In this document: positions 32,001 through 40,860 of the stretch, piece after piece
How the letters are laid out: every line of letters starts with the position of its first letter
Position numbering within the stretch: position 1 is the stretch's first letter
Origin: GCA-2684655 sp045105235
GTDB taxonomy: Bacteria > Planctomycetota > UBA1135 > UBA2386
NCBI GenBank assembly: GCA_045105235.1
Contig: JBGCDH010000024.1
Coordinates: 186,001-250,000 of the forward strand
Direction: 5' to 3'
DNA length: 64,000 bases
The notes under the pieces: model-generated
Database searches by the model: none
Seen by the model: only the letters and a program-made list of their open reading frames with translations
What the model was told of the DNA's origin: nothing
Translations under genes and position numbers: made by a program

Positions 32001-33076
32001 TCGCCCTGGTTGAGCTGCACGTTGCTCGGATCCACGACCGAGGCCGACTCGATGCGCGGGGCAAAGCCGACCTGCTCACCCGGACGGTTGACGAGCACCG
32101 GATCGCCGAACTTCACGACCGGCGGCACACCGGCGCGATCGGGGCTGTAGGACTCGCTGTGCTGCAGGCTGACCCAGAAGTTGCCGTATGTGCCGAGCGG
32201 CACGCCGAGAGCGATCGGATCAAAGCTGAAGACAACGCGCGATCGGACGCGCCCATCTGGCTCCACCGACTCTTCGATCTCGGTTGGTGACAGCGGCGGC
32301 AGCAGCGTGAAATCGCTCGCGGTCGGCGTGTCGTTGGTCAGCGCGTAGCGGAACGAGAAGTCCGTCGTTTCGCGGTCGCCGCCGAAATCCCGCAGGATGC
32401 AGGACACGACAAACTCGCTCTCCGGATTGTTGGCCGAGCCGCGAATCATGAAGACTTCCGAGATCTCTGAAAGCTCGCGCCCCAGGACTCGATCGCCAAA
32501 CACCTGGAAGGCCGGTGGAACCGCCGGATCCGCGCTATCAAACGCGGCATCGAACTCGTCCTCGAGCACGGCGATTGCATAGAGCGACACGCCACGCACT
32601 TCGACCTGACCAAGGTCGGCCGCATGATTCCAAGAGTACTGCACGGCACCGTTGCCGCCGGCCGTCGACAGCAACACGTTGTCGCCGCCGTCGACGTCCA
32701 GCGCGACGCCCGTCGGCACACCCTGCGCATCGTAGAGCGCGAGGCTGCTGGACGGGACGCGCACACGCCCCTGGCCGATGTCGTACTCAAAACGAACGCG
32801 CAGACGCCGCCCTTCGCGCTGGGCGAAGTCGAGCGCCAGCAGCGTGCGATCATCGTCTGGCTGGCGATCGTTCGTGCGCAGGCTGACAACGATCGGAGCC
32901 GGCCCGGATGGGCCGCCGTTGCCGCCGCCGCCGCTGCCAAGGCCAACGCCAATGGCGGCTGGGCCACAGCTCGTGGCGAGCAAGCAAAGGCCTGCGAGCA
33001 GTCCGGCACGAACCGAGCGGTTCGGCTGCGGAGTTCGCGCGGCGAGGACGCGAGAGTTGGAGTTCGAGGATTGCAT
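29078..33076 (-). CDS. Very large FG-GAP/VCBS-like surface lipoprotein
   Basis: A 1332-residue predicted lipoprotein. From the ATG at 33076 the signal ends in the lipobox LLATSC, followed by a Gly-rich linker. The first half comprises beta-sandwich-like segments. The second half, from about residue 600, contains repeated FG-GAP/VCBS-type signatures with calcium-loop-like motifs (FDGDPDTYELVFG; DVNGDRLLDLV; GNGDGSTDIVSDG; DANADGQIEVVAGD), suggesting a beta-propeller. It should be displayed outside the cytoplasm and may bind ligands or carbohydrates. No catalytic residues are evident. The next upstream gene, also a lipoprotein, lies 99 bp away on the same strand, so they may be co-transcribed. 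Confidence 0.78.
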   Translation of the reverse strand: MQSSNSNSRVLAARTPQPNRSVRAGLLAGLCLLATSCGPAAIGVGLGSGGGGNGGPSGPAPIVVSLRTNDRQPDDDRTLLALDFAQREGRRLRVRFEYDIGQGRVRVPSSSLALYDAQGVPTGVALDVDGGDNVLLSTAGGNGAVQYSWNHAADLGQVEVRGVSLYAIAVLEDEFDAAFDSADPAVPPAFQVFGDRVLGRELSEISEVFMIRGSANNPESEFVVSCILRDFGGDRETTDFSFRYALTNDTPTASDFTLLPPLSPTEIEESVEPDGRVRSRVVFSFDPIALGVPLGTYGNFWVSLQHSESYSPDRAGVPPVVKFGDPVLVNRPGEQVGFAPRIESASVVDPSNVQLNQGDPLRPWLRLPITVEVYNPSPTLPMLLQLDAFYTILGTKFTITRVESDDPRTAETFTLAPLERRAQYVIWNVVADEGLGLPVISDGANNPALDVVVDVVVSVLGAGNSPLAGLPLEDEATAGPTRLSTLPFVDFTDNLLPLARRFWSSGNDITQQTRDIFFTQGGASTQETRLGLNQRFEPKQIVPAPDIFDWFPQFTNGVFDIVPTDVDPNRPDCLVWINNEFNYVTWSEANGAEPLPIGTSNTTLNARGATPLGFTLGTGADARSVAVFFTWSEQTLGTAPNLFKRIDIQLTRVIRDGVGWSVIDGPVETFEIAGTPPVNIRPVGGDFDGDPDTYELVFGTQGTELATVARPGLLHMWSFGLDGNGDVTQGLPQPLPPLPPPAAGTPDLIDPWLMESWRPIGNARAGLVVVRQRTGGSRSLIDVLELSQVPTGGFTSAWSLVSDDLDSEVFDILGSKLEKIFTADIDGNSAGIVGSDLMLVLAGDDSPTTRVGDVWIYARRASGPPVWRRIIDNLRARDPNTLEIIAGEGEVDGSNWQLVDVNGDRLLDLVTAEAPGPNGLQQAERHYNYRASALAGVAGKLDGVLPSAGAPTALPGLIDGNGDGSTDIVSDGRLHVSNPNGSYTPVVVGLTAGPQVRYQVERLFYNSPADVIEVVATDPSPGGQNRISRITGVGPSAGGSPSIVPLSDFDLGGPVQILRVLTGPDSAARTVRDLVGLQAANGAPAASLVRGRIDAGTGAVTAESLWNGEALLSAGMALLRRGELPPIVDLQRNRLSQDVVVVDAANPGRVVVFDASNGYQSTFVDMPANQQIVRIAGSAVGDDARDDLIVLTVEDLGAGNRAYRLLVFEQDAATGSVVGVPSLEYAKFAAPYAASAIRAFEFDRGARTLANGFLLIDDEASSDRSEIRLIRPVADGVSLSARLVVSPVAEGVDADIDAVVLDANADGQIEVVAGDRSGGQGLRRLRTNVGGQ

Positions 33077-33175
33077 AGTCTTGTCGCTTCGTGACCGAGG
33101 AAGCGGAGCGCGTGGCGCGGCTTGCACCGCGATCGCGCCAAAAGGTTGGACCAAAATGTGAAAACGGAGCGGCGC

Positions 33176-34174
33176 CTACTTCTTGGCAGGAACCAGTCGA
33201 ATCGTCCGGGTGAATGTCTCCTCCGCGCGGATGCGCAGACGCACCCAGTTGTCCGTGCCCATTGCCAGGCCATTCAGGGTGCCTCGCGCCCGCAGCGCCA
33301 GGTTGTTGAGCTCGTCCGGCTGCACTTCGAGGGCGCTGTAGTCGCCGCCGTTGATGGAGGCCTCGACGGTAACCGGCTCTTCTTCGTCTTCGTCCGTATC
33401 GATGCGAATGCGCACATCGAGAGGCATCGAAACACCCGTCACTTCGGACTTGTTGCGAGCCGGCTGCACCATCTCCACGGCACAGCGAAGCTGGTTTTGA
33501 TAGCGCTCGTCGAAGCCCACCTTGAGATCGTTCGCGATCTTGCGCGCGGCGATCCGCATCGCGGACCGCTTGAGCGCATCGATGGTCGTCTCCGTCTGGT
33601 CGCTGGTCCAAAACGGCGGCAGCACCAGCGACTGCAAGCCCGGCCAGCTAACGAGGTCGTTGCGATCAAAGAAGCTGAGTTCGACCACGTCCCCGGTGAT
33701 GCTGCGTTCGGCGCGGTTGTCCTCGCTATTGGCAAACGTGCAGGAGGCATTCATCGCAACGCGATAGGCCGAATCTTCGACGAGTAGACCACCGACCCAC
33801 GTCACCAACCAAAGGCCTCCCGATGCGAGAAATCCCGAAGTGCCTTCGTGGGAACACACAATCGGCTCCTCCTGACGCATCGTCAGCGTCAGATCCGGCG
33901 CGATCGCACGCAGATCTCGCTTGGTGCCAATCATCGACCCGGTATCGAGCGCACGCAGCTCCTGTGCGAGCAGCTCCGTCAGCTCCTCCGCAGGAACCTC
34001 CACGGTCTCTTCGCCATAGCGAATGTGCATCGGGCTCTCGTCCGCATCCCACTGCACCAGAACCACCATTGGCACTGGCGGCTGATCGCGCAACTCGTCC
34101 AGATCCGACGTCGACGCGCATCCCGAAGCGAACAGCAGGAGCGCCGGCAGCAATGCGGGCGCCAACCGGTTCAT
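33176..34174 (-). CDS. Lipoprotein of unknown function
   Basis: A 332-residue predicted lipoprotein: from the ATG at 34174 the hydrophobic signal ends in LLLFASGC, an acceptable lipobox. The mature protein shows alternating strands and helices (VVLVQWDADESPMHIRYG; LTELLAQELRALDTG), a hydrophobic stretch (GFLASGGLWLVTWVGGLLV) and an acidic strand pair (RIRIDTDEDEEEPVTVEAS). I recognise no family. It lies between the kinase gene and the giant lipoprotein in one direction, so the three could form an envelope-related unit. Confidence 0.7.
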   Translation of the reverse strand: MNRLAPALLPALLLFASGCASTSDLDELRDQPPVPMVVLVQWDADESPMHIRYGEETVEVPAEELTELLAQELRALDTGSMIGTKRDLRAIAPDLTLTMRQEEPIVCSHEGTSGFLASGGLWLVTWVGGLLVEDSAYRVAMNASCTFANSEDNRAERSITGDVVELSFFDRNDLVSWPGLQSLVLPPFWTSDQTETTIDALKRSAMRIAARKIANDLKVGFDERYQNQLRCAVEMVQPARNKSEVTGVSMPLDVRIRIDTDEDEEEPVTVEASINGGDYSALEVQPDELNNLALRARGTLNGLAMGTDNWVRLRIRAEETFTRTIRLVPAKK

Positions 34175-34300
34175 ACGGCAAGCGGTTGGGCGAACGGGAG
34201 AACGCCGGCGCGAGGCGCACAACGACTGGGATCTGGCAATTGGATACATAGCGAGGCAAACGCGTCGCGAAACGCGCCTGGCATTATACCCCGGACGCTA

Positions 34301-37300
34301 TTAGGGACGCTCTCGAAGCACAATCGCGAGCCGGAAGCCAGCATCCCGCTGCACTGGTTGGGGCAGACGTTCCCATACCATCTCGGATACGCCAATGGGG
34401 TCTCCAGCTGCGACCCACTCGCGCAGACCGCGGCGCAGGTAGGTCAGCCCACCGACCGAAACATCCATCGTCGGCAGCTCGATTTGCGGCACAGAGTCAG
34501 ACTGAGGCACCGAATCGGCCATCGGCCGCAGGCTTGCCGCAGCTGGCCATTTCATGAAGTCGGCCGGCGGCAACACAAAGACATCTGCGCCAACTTTCTC
34601 TCCAACGCGTTCGCCGAACTGCAACGCGTATTTCCGAGAGAAGTTGTAGGCGATCGTCGCCACCGGCTTCCGCTCGTAGGAAGTGCGCTTCCAATAGCGC
34701 CAGCCGTTGATGTAGCGACGCTGCTTGATCTCGGCGAACGTCACCGGATGCACATCGATCAACGCAGCTCGCGCCCCGTCGGCGCTCTTTGCGAAGACCA
34801 TATAGATCGGGCGGCCGTCCTTGTCGGTGCGACCCTCGACATGCCACAGGCGCAGGGGCGAGGCTGCAGCGGCAGAGGCTGGCGAGGCAGAGGCTGGCGC
34901 AGGCGCAGCCAGGAGTTCGAGGGCGTCCGCCCGATAGAGCCCGGCTGCGGCTCCATTCGATGGCTCGACGACAACCGATCGCAGCGTGATCCCCGCGGGC
35001 ACCCCGAACGAAGCATCCGGCCAACCTTCGGGCGCCTCGCCGAACAGCTCGGCATCGGCTCCGCCGAGGACTTCTGCCGGGAGTGCCGGCAACGCCCGCG
35101 TCGACAGCGGCGAAGCGGCAAGCAGCATGCGCACGTCCGGCAGAGCGAGTGACTTCAGCCCGATCAACGCCTTCTTGTAGGAATCGCACAGCGACTGGCA
35201 GCGACTGCGCTCGGCGCCTGGACGCGTCGGCGCCGCGGCGGCCGCGCGCCGGACCATCGTGTCGAGCTCCGCCCAGCGCGGGGTCCACAGCTGCCACCAC
35301 GACTGCAGCAGGGCTTCGCGTCGCGCCGACCACCAGCGCGCCAGCAGTCGGTCACTCTGCCCACTCGGGACGCCGCCCTGGCCAGGCGGCAGTCCTACAT
35401 CGATCTCCGCAAGCGCTGCAACCCGGTCGATGAAGCGCTGCATCTCGACCACGCTGCAGCCCCCCGATGCGGGGCTCCAAACCGGCAGCGGCACCTGTTC
35501 GGCGCGCTCCAGCCGACCGGCGAGCGCGTCGAGACGTGACACCGCAGCGTCTTCGCCAGCGCGCTCAAGCCCCTTGCGCACGGCCTGCAGGTCCGCCGCA
35601 AGACCGGCAAGATCGACCGCGCCGGCCGCGAAGCGATCGCGCAGCCCGGTCACCAGCTGCTCACGGCGCAGCGCTTCGTCGGCAACGCGCCGCGCAAAAG
35701 CTGCCCGGCGCTCCTCCAGCCGGGTAAACGCCGCGCCCCCAGCAAACGGACGGCAGACGCGCCGGAGTGCTTCTACCGACGTTGCCGCAAACGCGACTTC
35801 GGCTGCTTCGATGGCTCCCAGCAGCTGCTGCGCACTGTCGAAGCGACGGCGCGCCTCATTCAGCTGCTCGGCCGACTCGCTCAAGAGCTTCCAATCGCGA
35901 GCAGTGCGCGCACGCCCCTCGACGTCGGCGAGCAAGCGACGGAAGTCGGCATCTACCACGCTCAGCTGCTGCACCGGTTCGCCCAAAGAGGGGTCGCGCG
36001 CCGACCTGGCAACGGCGTAGCGGCGATCGTCGCGCAGCTCCGTGTAGTAGGCCAAGTCGTCAACCGGCGCCGCTGCGATCGGCGCCGGTGGCTCGACTTC
36101 ATTCTGCAGCGCATACGCCAGCGGATCGTGCCGCAAGCGCGGGCTGATCGTCCGCAGCAACGTCTTGGCGGCCAAGAGCTGCTGGCGACGGCTTGCAAGC
36201 GATTCGCGCTCGGCAACAAAGCTGTCGAGCGCGCGCCCGGCATTGCGCGCCGCCTCGACACGCGCATCGAAGTCGCGCACCAGCCGCTGCCAGTCGGCCG
36301 TAGCCTCCCCCCACGCGGCACTCGCCTTGCCTCCCCACTCGCGCCGCGACACGCTCGCACGCGCAGCGAGCCAAGGACGAACAGCGTCGTCTGCCGCAGC
36401 TTCGAGTTCTTCTAGCCGCTCGAGCTCGATCGCGAGCTGCCCCAAGCTGTTCAGCGGCCGCGCGGTCGCCTGCCACACCGGCATCCCAGCCTCAACGAGC
36501 CGGCGCGCAGCCTTGGCGCCATCGCGAACGCCGCGAGCGGTTGCCAGCAGCTCGTCTTCGCCGAGTTGCTCCAACTGCGCGGCCGCGGCTTCGGCGCGCC
36601 CTGCGAGGCCCCTGAGCAACCCCGCCTCAAACGCACGCTCCAGCGCGGCCACGCGCTGCCGACTCTCGCGCCGCAGCTCGTCGTCGCGGCTGCGGATGTC
36701 CTCCAGCCGTTCTTGAAGCTCAGCACCAAACGCCAGCTTGCGCACCTCGCCGCGAAGCGTCTCCAACTGCTCGGGCACGTCGCTCGTACCGCCACCATCT
36801 TCGACCGCCGTCGCAAGCTTGCGCACAGCGAGCCGAACCGCTGTGTGAGCCGGCACGCGCTGCTGCAGTTCCTCGATCGAATCCGCCAATCGCCGCAGCG
36901 GCACAAACTTGGGCGGCAGCACATACTGCTGCAGCGGCGCCTCCGCATCGGGGACGCTGCCGCGCAGCTTGCCAAGCTCTTCGACCAGCGCATCGGCCAA
37001 TGCACGGTTGCGCTTCAGCTGGCCATCGACGCGCTCGATCTCGCCCGCGAGGCGCTTCAGCCCTTGGGGATCGGCAAGCCTGAGGCCGGCGACCTGCTGC
37101 TGCAGCTGTTCCAGCTCGGCCAGGACTTCACCAAGCGGACGGTCGCCGCGATCCACTCGAACGGCCGAATCAAACCAGTCGGTGACCCCCGCATACTCGA
37201 GACCGCCGACGGTGGCCGCAGCCACGAGCAAACCGGCCAGCACCCGCATCGGCCACTTCGGCACCGGTCGCTGACGCATGCTGGCGACGTCGTCGAGCAC

Positions 37301-38347
37301 CTCGCGGAAGGACTGGTAGCGATCCTTGGAAGCGGGCTCGGTCATCCGACGCACGATCCGCCCCAGAGCCTTTGGGACATCGGCGCAGACGATGCTGGGG
37401 TCGTGCGCGACTCGCAGCCGCTCTTCTTCGTCGCGGAAGCGATGCTTGGTCTGGTTGCCCGTTAGCAAATGATAGAACGAGGATCCGAGCGAGTAGATGT
37501 CGCTCAGGTGGTCCGCGTAGCCGCCCGACTGCTCGGGGCTGCCATACGCCGGCGTCCACAGCGCCGGCACCAGCGCACTCGTCACTCCGGGGTTGTCGCC
37601 ACCAAGTTTGGCGGCACCAAAGTCCGCCACGACCACACGGCCTCGCTGCAGAAGCAGATTCTCTGGCTTGACGTCCCGGTGAAAAACCGGCGCCGGCTTG
37701 CCGGTGCGATCGTCGAGGTTCTTCTCCGCCGCTAGCAGCCCGCGCGCGGACTCCTCCAGCCAGCGCAGAGCGATCTGCCAGTCGATCCGGCCGCCGGGAG
37801 CGTCCTTGAGCTTCTCGCGCAGGTTGCCGCCCTCGGCGTATTCCATGACCAAGAACATCGTGCCGTCGCTTTCGACATCGCCATCGAGCACCTTGCAGAT
37901 GTTCGGGTCATCGAGCTGCAGCAGCGTCTGGATCTCCTGACGAAAACGCACGGCCGTCGACTGATCGACTTCGGCCCGTCCCTTGAGCAGCTTGATCGCA
38001 ACGGGCTTCTGCTCGCCCATGATTGTGTAGCTGCCCTTGTAGACCACGCCGAAGGCGCCACTCGCGAGCCGCCTCTCGATCCGGTAGCGATTCTTGAACA
38101 GCCGCGGCTCGGCCTCGGTCGGGTTGGTGGGGCGTGTGCCCACTGGCTGAGCCGCCCCCTCTGGCGGATGAGGCCGCCCTGGTTGGTAGGGCCGCTCGGA
38201 TGGATCACGCGACGCCGGAGTAGGAATGGTCGGCTCGTCCCCGATCGGATGGAGCGGGGCGGGCTCGGGCCGATTCGGATCTGGCCGATTCGGGTCTGGT
38301 CGATTCGGATCTGGCCGAGTCGGATCTGATTCTGGGCTCTCTTCCAT
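34301..38347 (-). CDS. Giant membrane Ser/Thr kinase with coiled-coil and FGE-like tail
   Basis: A 1348-residue Hanks-type kinase. After a proline-rich N-terminus with NRPDP repeats, residues about 85-365 hold a complete catalytic domain: ASGAFGVVYKG loop, VAIKLL lysine, FHRDVKPENLLL, VVADFGAAK and YGSPEQSGG. A transmembrane helix follows (MRVLAGLLVAAATVGG, about 380-400). Some 750 residues of charged, Leu/Arg/Glu-rich helix lie beyond it, then a C-terminal domain (YINGWRYWKRTSYERKPVA; GLTYLRRGLREWV; DAGFRLAIVL) resembling the formylglycine-generating-enzyme/SUMF1 fold. The family's signalling role is to phosphorylate proteins in response to envelope cues. The start is the ATG at 38347; the longer frame overlaps the divergent promoter region. 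Confidence 0.88.
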   Translation of the reverse strand: MEESPESDPTRPDPNRPDPNRPDPNRPEPAPLHPIGDEPTIPTPASRDPSERPYQPGRPHPPEGAAQPVGTRPTNPTEAEPRLFKNRYRIERRLASGAFGVVYKGSYTIMGEQKPVAIKLLKGRAEVDQSTAVRFRQEIQTLLQLDDPNICKVLDGDVESDGTMFLVMEYAEGGNLREKLKDAPGGRIDWQIALRWLEESARGLLAAEKNLDDRTGKPAPVFHRDVKPENLLLQRGRVVVADFGAAKLGGDNPGVTSALVPALWTPAYGSPEQSGGYADHLSDIYSLGSSFYHLLTGNQTKHRFRDEEERLRVAHDPSIVCADVPKALGRIVRRMTEPASKDRYQSFREVLDDVASMRQRPVPKWPMRVLAGLLVAAATVGGLEYAGVTDWFDSAVRVDRGDRPLGEVLAELEQLQQQVAGLRLADPQGLKRLAGEIERVDGQLKRNRALADALVEELGKLRGSVPDAEAPLQQYVLPPKFVPLRRLADSIEELQQRVPAHTAVRLAVRKLATAVEDGGGTSDVPEQLETLRGEVRKLAFGAELQERLEDIRSRDDELRRESRQRVAALERAFEAGLLRGLAGRAEAAAAQLEQLGEDELLATARGVRDGAKAARRLVEAGMPVWQATARPLNSLGQLAIELERLEELEAAADDAVRPWLAARASVSRREWGGKASAAWGEATADWQRLVRDFDARVEAARNAGRALDSFVAERESLASRRQQLLAAKTLLRTISPRLRHDPLAYALQNEVEPPAPIAAAPVDDLAYYTELRDDRRYAVARSARDPSLGEPVQQLSVVDADFRRLLADVEGRARTARDWKLLSESAEQLNEARRRFDSAQQLLGAIEAAEVAFAATSVEALRRVCRPFAGGAAFTRLEERRAAFARRVADEALRREQLVTGLRDRFAAGAVDLAGLAADLQAVRKGLERAGEDAAVSRLDALAGRLERAEQVPLPVWSPASGGCSVVEMQRFIDRVAALAEIDVGLPPGQGGVPSGQSDRLLARWWSARREALLQSWWQLWTPRWAELDTMVRRAAAAAPTRPGAERSRCQSLCDSYKKALIGLKSLALPDVRMLLAASPLSTRALPALPAEVLGGADAELFGEAPEGWPDASFGVPAGITLRSVVVEPSNGAAAGLYRADALELLAAPAPASASPASAAAASPLRLWHVEGRTDKDGRPIYMVFAKSADGARAALIDVHPVTFAEIKQRRYINGWRYWKRTSYERKPVATIAYNFSRKYALQFGERVGEKVGADVFVLPPADFMKWPAAASLRPMADSVPQSDSVPQIELPTMDVSVGGLTYLRRGLREWVAAGDPIGVSEMVWERLPQPVQRDAGFRLAIVLRERP
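38271..38330. repeat. 15-bp in-frame tandem repeat
   Basis: Four 15-bp units (CGATTCGGATCTGGC and close variants) encode NRPDP four times near the N-terminus of the kinase. The period preserves the frame, giving a flexible Pro-rich leader whose length could vary between strains. Confidence 0.88.
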
Positions 38348-38517
38348 CAGGCGGCAGCAATTGTGCCGCCACAAGCTAGCCCACGACGATCCCGCACGCG
38401 AGATCAGCGCCTGGTTCGCTGCGGCACAGCGCATGGCCAGAGGCCGCCGCGCCGCATCCGGCTACGAGGCCGTCGCCCAACACTTGCGCATCGGAGCCTG
38501 GGGACGATGATTCGTTG

Positions 38518-39498
38518 ATGCCGTCAATCGAGACCTCTGCCTCCACCAACTCGATCGATCCGACCCTAGACGTATTCGCCGAGATCGACCGCCTGCGCAA
38601 GGAGCGCAAGGCCGTCATCCTGGCGCACTACTACCAGGATCCGGACATCCAGGACGTCGCCGACTTTCTCGGCGATTCGCTCGAACTTGCCAAGCGCGCG
38701 CGCGACGCCAAGGACGCCGAGGTCATCCTGTTCTCGGGTGTGCACTTCATGGCCGAGACGGCCAAGATCGTGAACCCCAAAAAGACCGTGCTGCTGCCAG
38801 ACCTCGACGCCGGCTGCTCGCTGGCGGAGCAGTGCCCGCCCGACCAGCTGCGCGCGTGGAAGAAGCTGCACCCCGACCACTACGTCGTGATGTACATCAA
38901 CTGCTCCGCCGGCACCAAGGCGGAAAGCGACATGATCTGCACGTCGTCGAACGCCGAGAAGATCATCCGGTCCATCCCCGAAGACCGCCCGATTCTGTTT
39001 GGTCCCGACAAAAACCTCGGCGCATGGCTGCAGAAGAAGACCGGGCGCGAGATGGATCTATGGCCCGGTGCCTGCATGGTTCACGAAACGTTTAGCTCGC
39101 AGAAGATCGCCCAGCTGAAGGCCAAGCACCCGGATGCGAAGTTCATCGCGCACCCCGAGTGCGAAGACCACGTGCTGCTACTGGCCGACTTCATCGGCTC
39201 AACGTCGAAGCTGCTGCAGTTCGTCCAGGAAGACGAGACCGGCAAATACATCGTCGGCACCGAGACCGGCATCCTGCACACCATGCGCAAGCACGCGCCG
39301 CACGTGGAGCTGATTCCGGTGCCCTACGAAGACCGCACGGCCGCGTGCCAGGGCTGCAACAGCTGCCCGCACATGAAGCTCAACACGATCGAAAAGATCT
39401 ACCTGGCGCTGCGCGACCTGAAGCCGCAAATCGACATGGACGAAGAGCTGCGCCTGCGCGCCAAGCTGCCGCTCGATCGCATGCTGGCGATCAGCTGA
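38518..39498 (+). CDS. nadA: Quinolinate synthase
   Basis: A 326-residue cytoplasmic enzyme that condenses iminoaspartate with dihydroxyacetone phosphate to quinolinate in de novo NAD synthesis. The family hallmarks are present: AVILAHYYQDPDIQDVADF near the start, SGVHFMAETAKI, and the cysteines expected to hold the [4Fe-4S] cluster in LDAGCSLAEQC, LWPGACMVHE and ACQGCNSCPHM. The start is the ATG at 38518, with a TTG one codon upstream as alternative. It is divergent from the kinase gene with 170 bp between them. nadB and nadC are not in the window. Confidence 0.96.
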   Translation: MPSIETSASTNSIDPTLDVFAEIDRLRKERKAVILAHYYQDPDIQDVADFLGDSLELAKRARDAKDAEVILFSGVHFMAETAKIVNPKKTVLLPDLDAGCSLAEQCPPDQLRAWKKLHPDHYVVMYINCSAGTKAESDMICTSSNAEKIIRSIPEDRPILFGPDKNLGAWLQKKTGREMDLWPGACMVHETFSSQKIAQLKAKHPDAKFIAHPECEDHVLLLADFIGSTSKLLQFVQEDETGKYIVGTETGILHTMRKHAPHVELIPVPYEDRTAACQGCNSCPHMKLNTIEKIYLALRDLKPQIDMDEELRLRAKLPLDRMLAIS

Positions 39499-39506
39499 GC
39501 AAAGCA

Positions 39507-39532
39507 CACCTACCGGCCGCGGCCGGCAGGTG
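39507..39532. terminator. Bidirectional hairpin between convergent genes
   Basis: CACCT-A-CCGGCC / GGCCGG-C-AGGTG forms an almost perfect inverted repeat filling the 45-bp gap between nadA and the convergent secreted-protein gene. There is no T-run on either strand, but position and symmetry favour a shared terminator. Confidence 0.5.
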
Positions 39533-39543
39533 TTCGACAGCTA

Positions 39544-40647
39544 TCAGAACAGCTGGATCTCGACCGAATTGGTCCAACGGGCCACCACGCCGCCACCACA
39601 CTGCGGCAGGTAGTCGGCGTCGCGATAGATCATCTGAAAGTAGAGGGTCGATCCCGCCGACGTGTTGATCCCCTGCGTTTGCAGGTAGTTCAAGTCAACA
39701 GGCAGCGTGTAGGTGCCAAACGCCGTCGTCATGCCAGCACCGCCCGAGCCTGACCCGCTGTTCGGGGATGGGACGCGCGCCAGGTTGACCGGCCCCAGGC
39801 ACAGCCGACCCGTCCCAGGGCAGCTGTAGTTGATCGAGTTGCTCTGGCCGTTCGAGACCCAGCAGAGAATCGAACCGATTCCATTCGGCAAGCTGCCCGG
39901 CAAGACGCCAACCTGCAGCGTCATGTCGTTGGCGGCAGCGCTGATGCCGTTCGCCACGATCGAGCCGGTCGCGATGATGTCCGGAGTGCCACCCGTCGAG
40001 TTCGGAGTAGGCTGCGAACAGCCTGTTTGGCCAACGTAACGAACCAGCTGGATGCCATTGAGGGCGCTGCAGGTATCCGTCAGCACATCGAGAGTGATAT
40101 CACCATCCTGACTAAAGACGTCGAACGGCAGCAGCGTCATCGTCTCACCAATGATGTAGCCAGGCGCCGGCGTTGCGGGCCAGACCGGCGGACACTGCAC
40201 GATCTCCTGCGCCACCACAGAGTTGAACTCGTCGCGAAGCCGAAAGAACGTGCCGCAGTTGGGCGAGTAGGAATAGACCACCGCGACGTAGCTACCGACG
40301 TCGAGGTCATTGATCTCGAGCGAGAACCCAGCAGGACCGCCGATCGCGCAGTCTTCGTAGAGATCGGCGACGACAGCCGGCAGCCCCGTGTTGAAACCAA
40401 CGCTGGGCAGCGCACCCGAGAAGCTCGCGGTTGAGTTGTCGGCCGATCCATCCAAACGGCTGAGCGACTGCGCCACAGCGGCAATACCAAGACCGTTCCA
40501 CACTCCCGGCTGCCCGGCGTAGGCGCCGAACGTCGAAGACGGCGTAGTGCTGGGAGAAGCATTGACATCGATATTGAAGGACTGAGCAGAAGCCGCGGTG
40601 GTTGCGAAAGCGCAGACAAGCGTGGAAACGGAGAGCTTGCAGAACAT
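39544..40647 (-). CDS. Secreted protein with planctomycete-type C-terminal domain
   Basis: A 367-residue exported protein. From the ATG at 40647 the signal peptide ends at TTAASAQ. The middle is beta-rich (FSLEINDLDVGSYVAVVYSY; DGDITLDVLTDTCSALNGI) with several cysteines. The last 120 residues (QVGVLPGSLPNGIGSILCW; GSTLYFQMIYRDADYLPQ; WTNSVEIQLF) resemble a C-terminal domain seen repeatedly in planctomycete secreted proteins, possibly a sorting or surface-attachment module. No enzymatic motif is visible. It is convergent with nadA and divergent from zwf. Confidence 0.72.
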   Translation of the reverse strand: MFCKLSVSTLVCAFATTAASAQSFNIDVNASPSTTPSSTFGAYAGQPGVWNGLGIAAVAQSLSRLDGSADNSTASFSGALPSVGFNTGLPAVVADLYEDCAIGGPAGFSLEINDLDVGSYVAVVYSYSPNCGTFFRLRDEFNSVVAQEIVQCPPVWPATPAPGYIIGETMTLLPFDVFSQDGDITLDVLTDTCSALNGIQLVRYVGQTGCSQPTPNSTGGTPDIIATGSIVANGISAAANDMTLQVGVLPGSLPNGIGSILCWVSNGQSNSINYSCPGTGRLCLGPVNLARVPSPNSGSGSGGAGMTTAFGTYTLPVDLNYLQTQGINTSAGSTLYFQMIYRDADYLPQCGGGVVARWTNSVEIQLF

Positions 40648-40860
40648 GATTGTGTTTGCGGTAGAAGACTTTTGCCAACGGCCGTCGCGCACCATGCGAG
40701 ACCCGATAGCAGCTGGCTACGCAGCGCCCTTCCAGAGAGCAGCTCGCGCAGGAAGGTCTTGTTCGCCGGGCCTAGAGAAGTTCGCGGCATTGCCAAGAAC
40801 CCGCCCGCTACGGTCGAAGCGAAGGTGACTCTGCACGCACGCGGTGGCACACTCGCAGCA

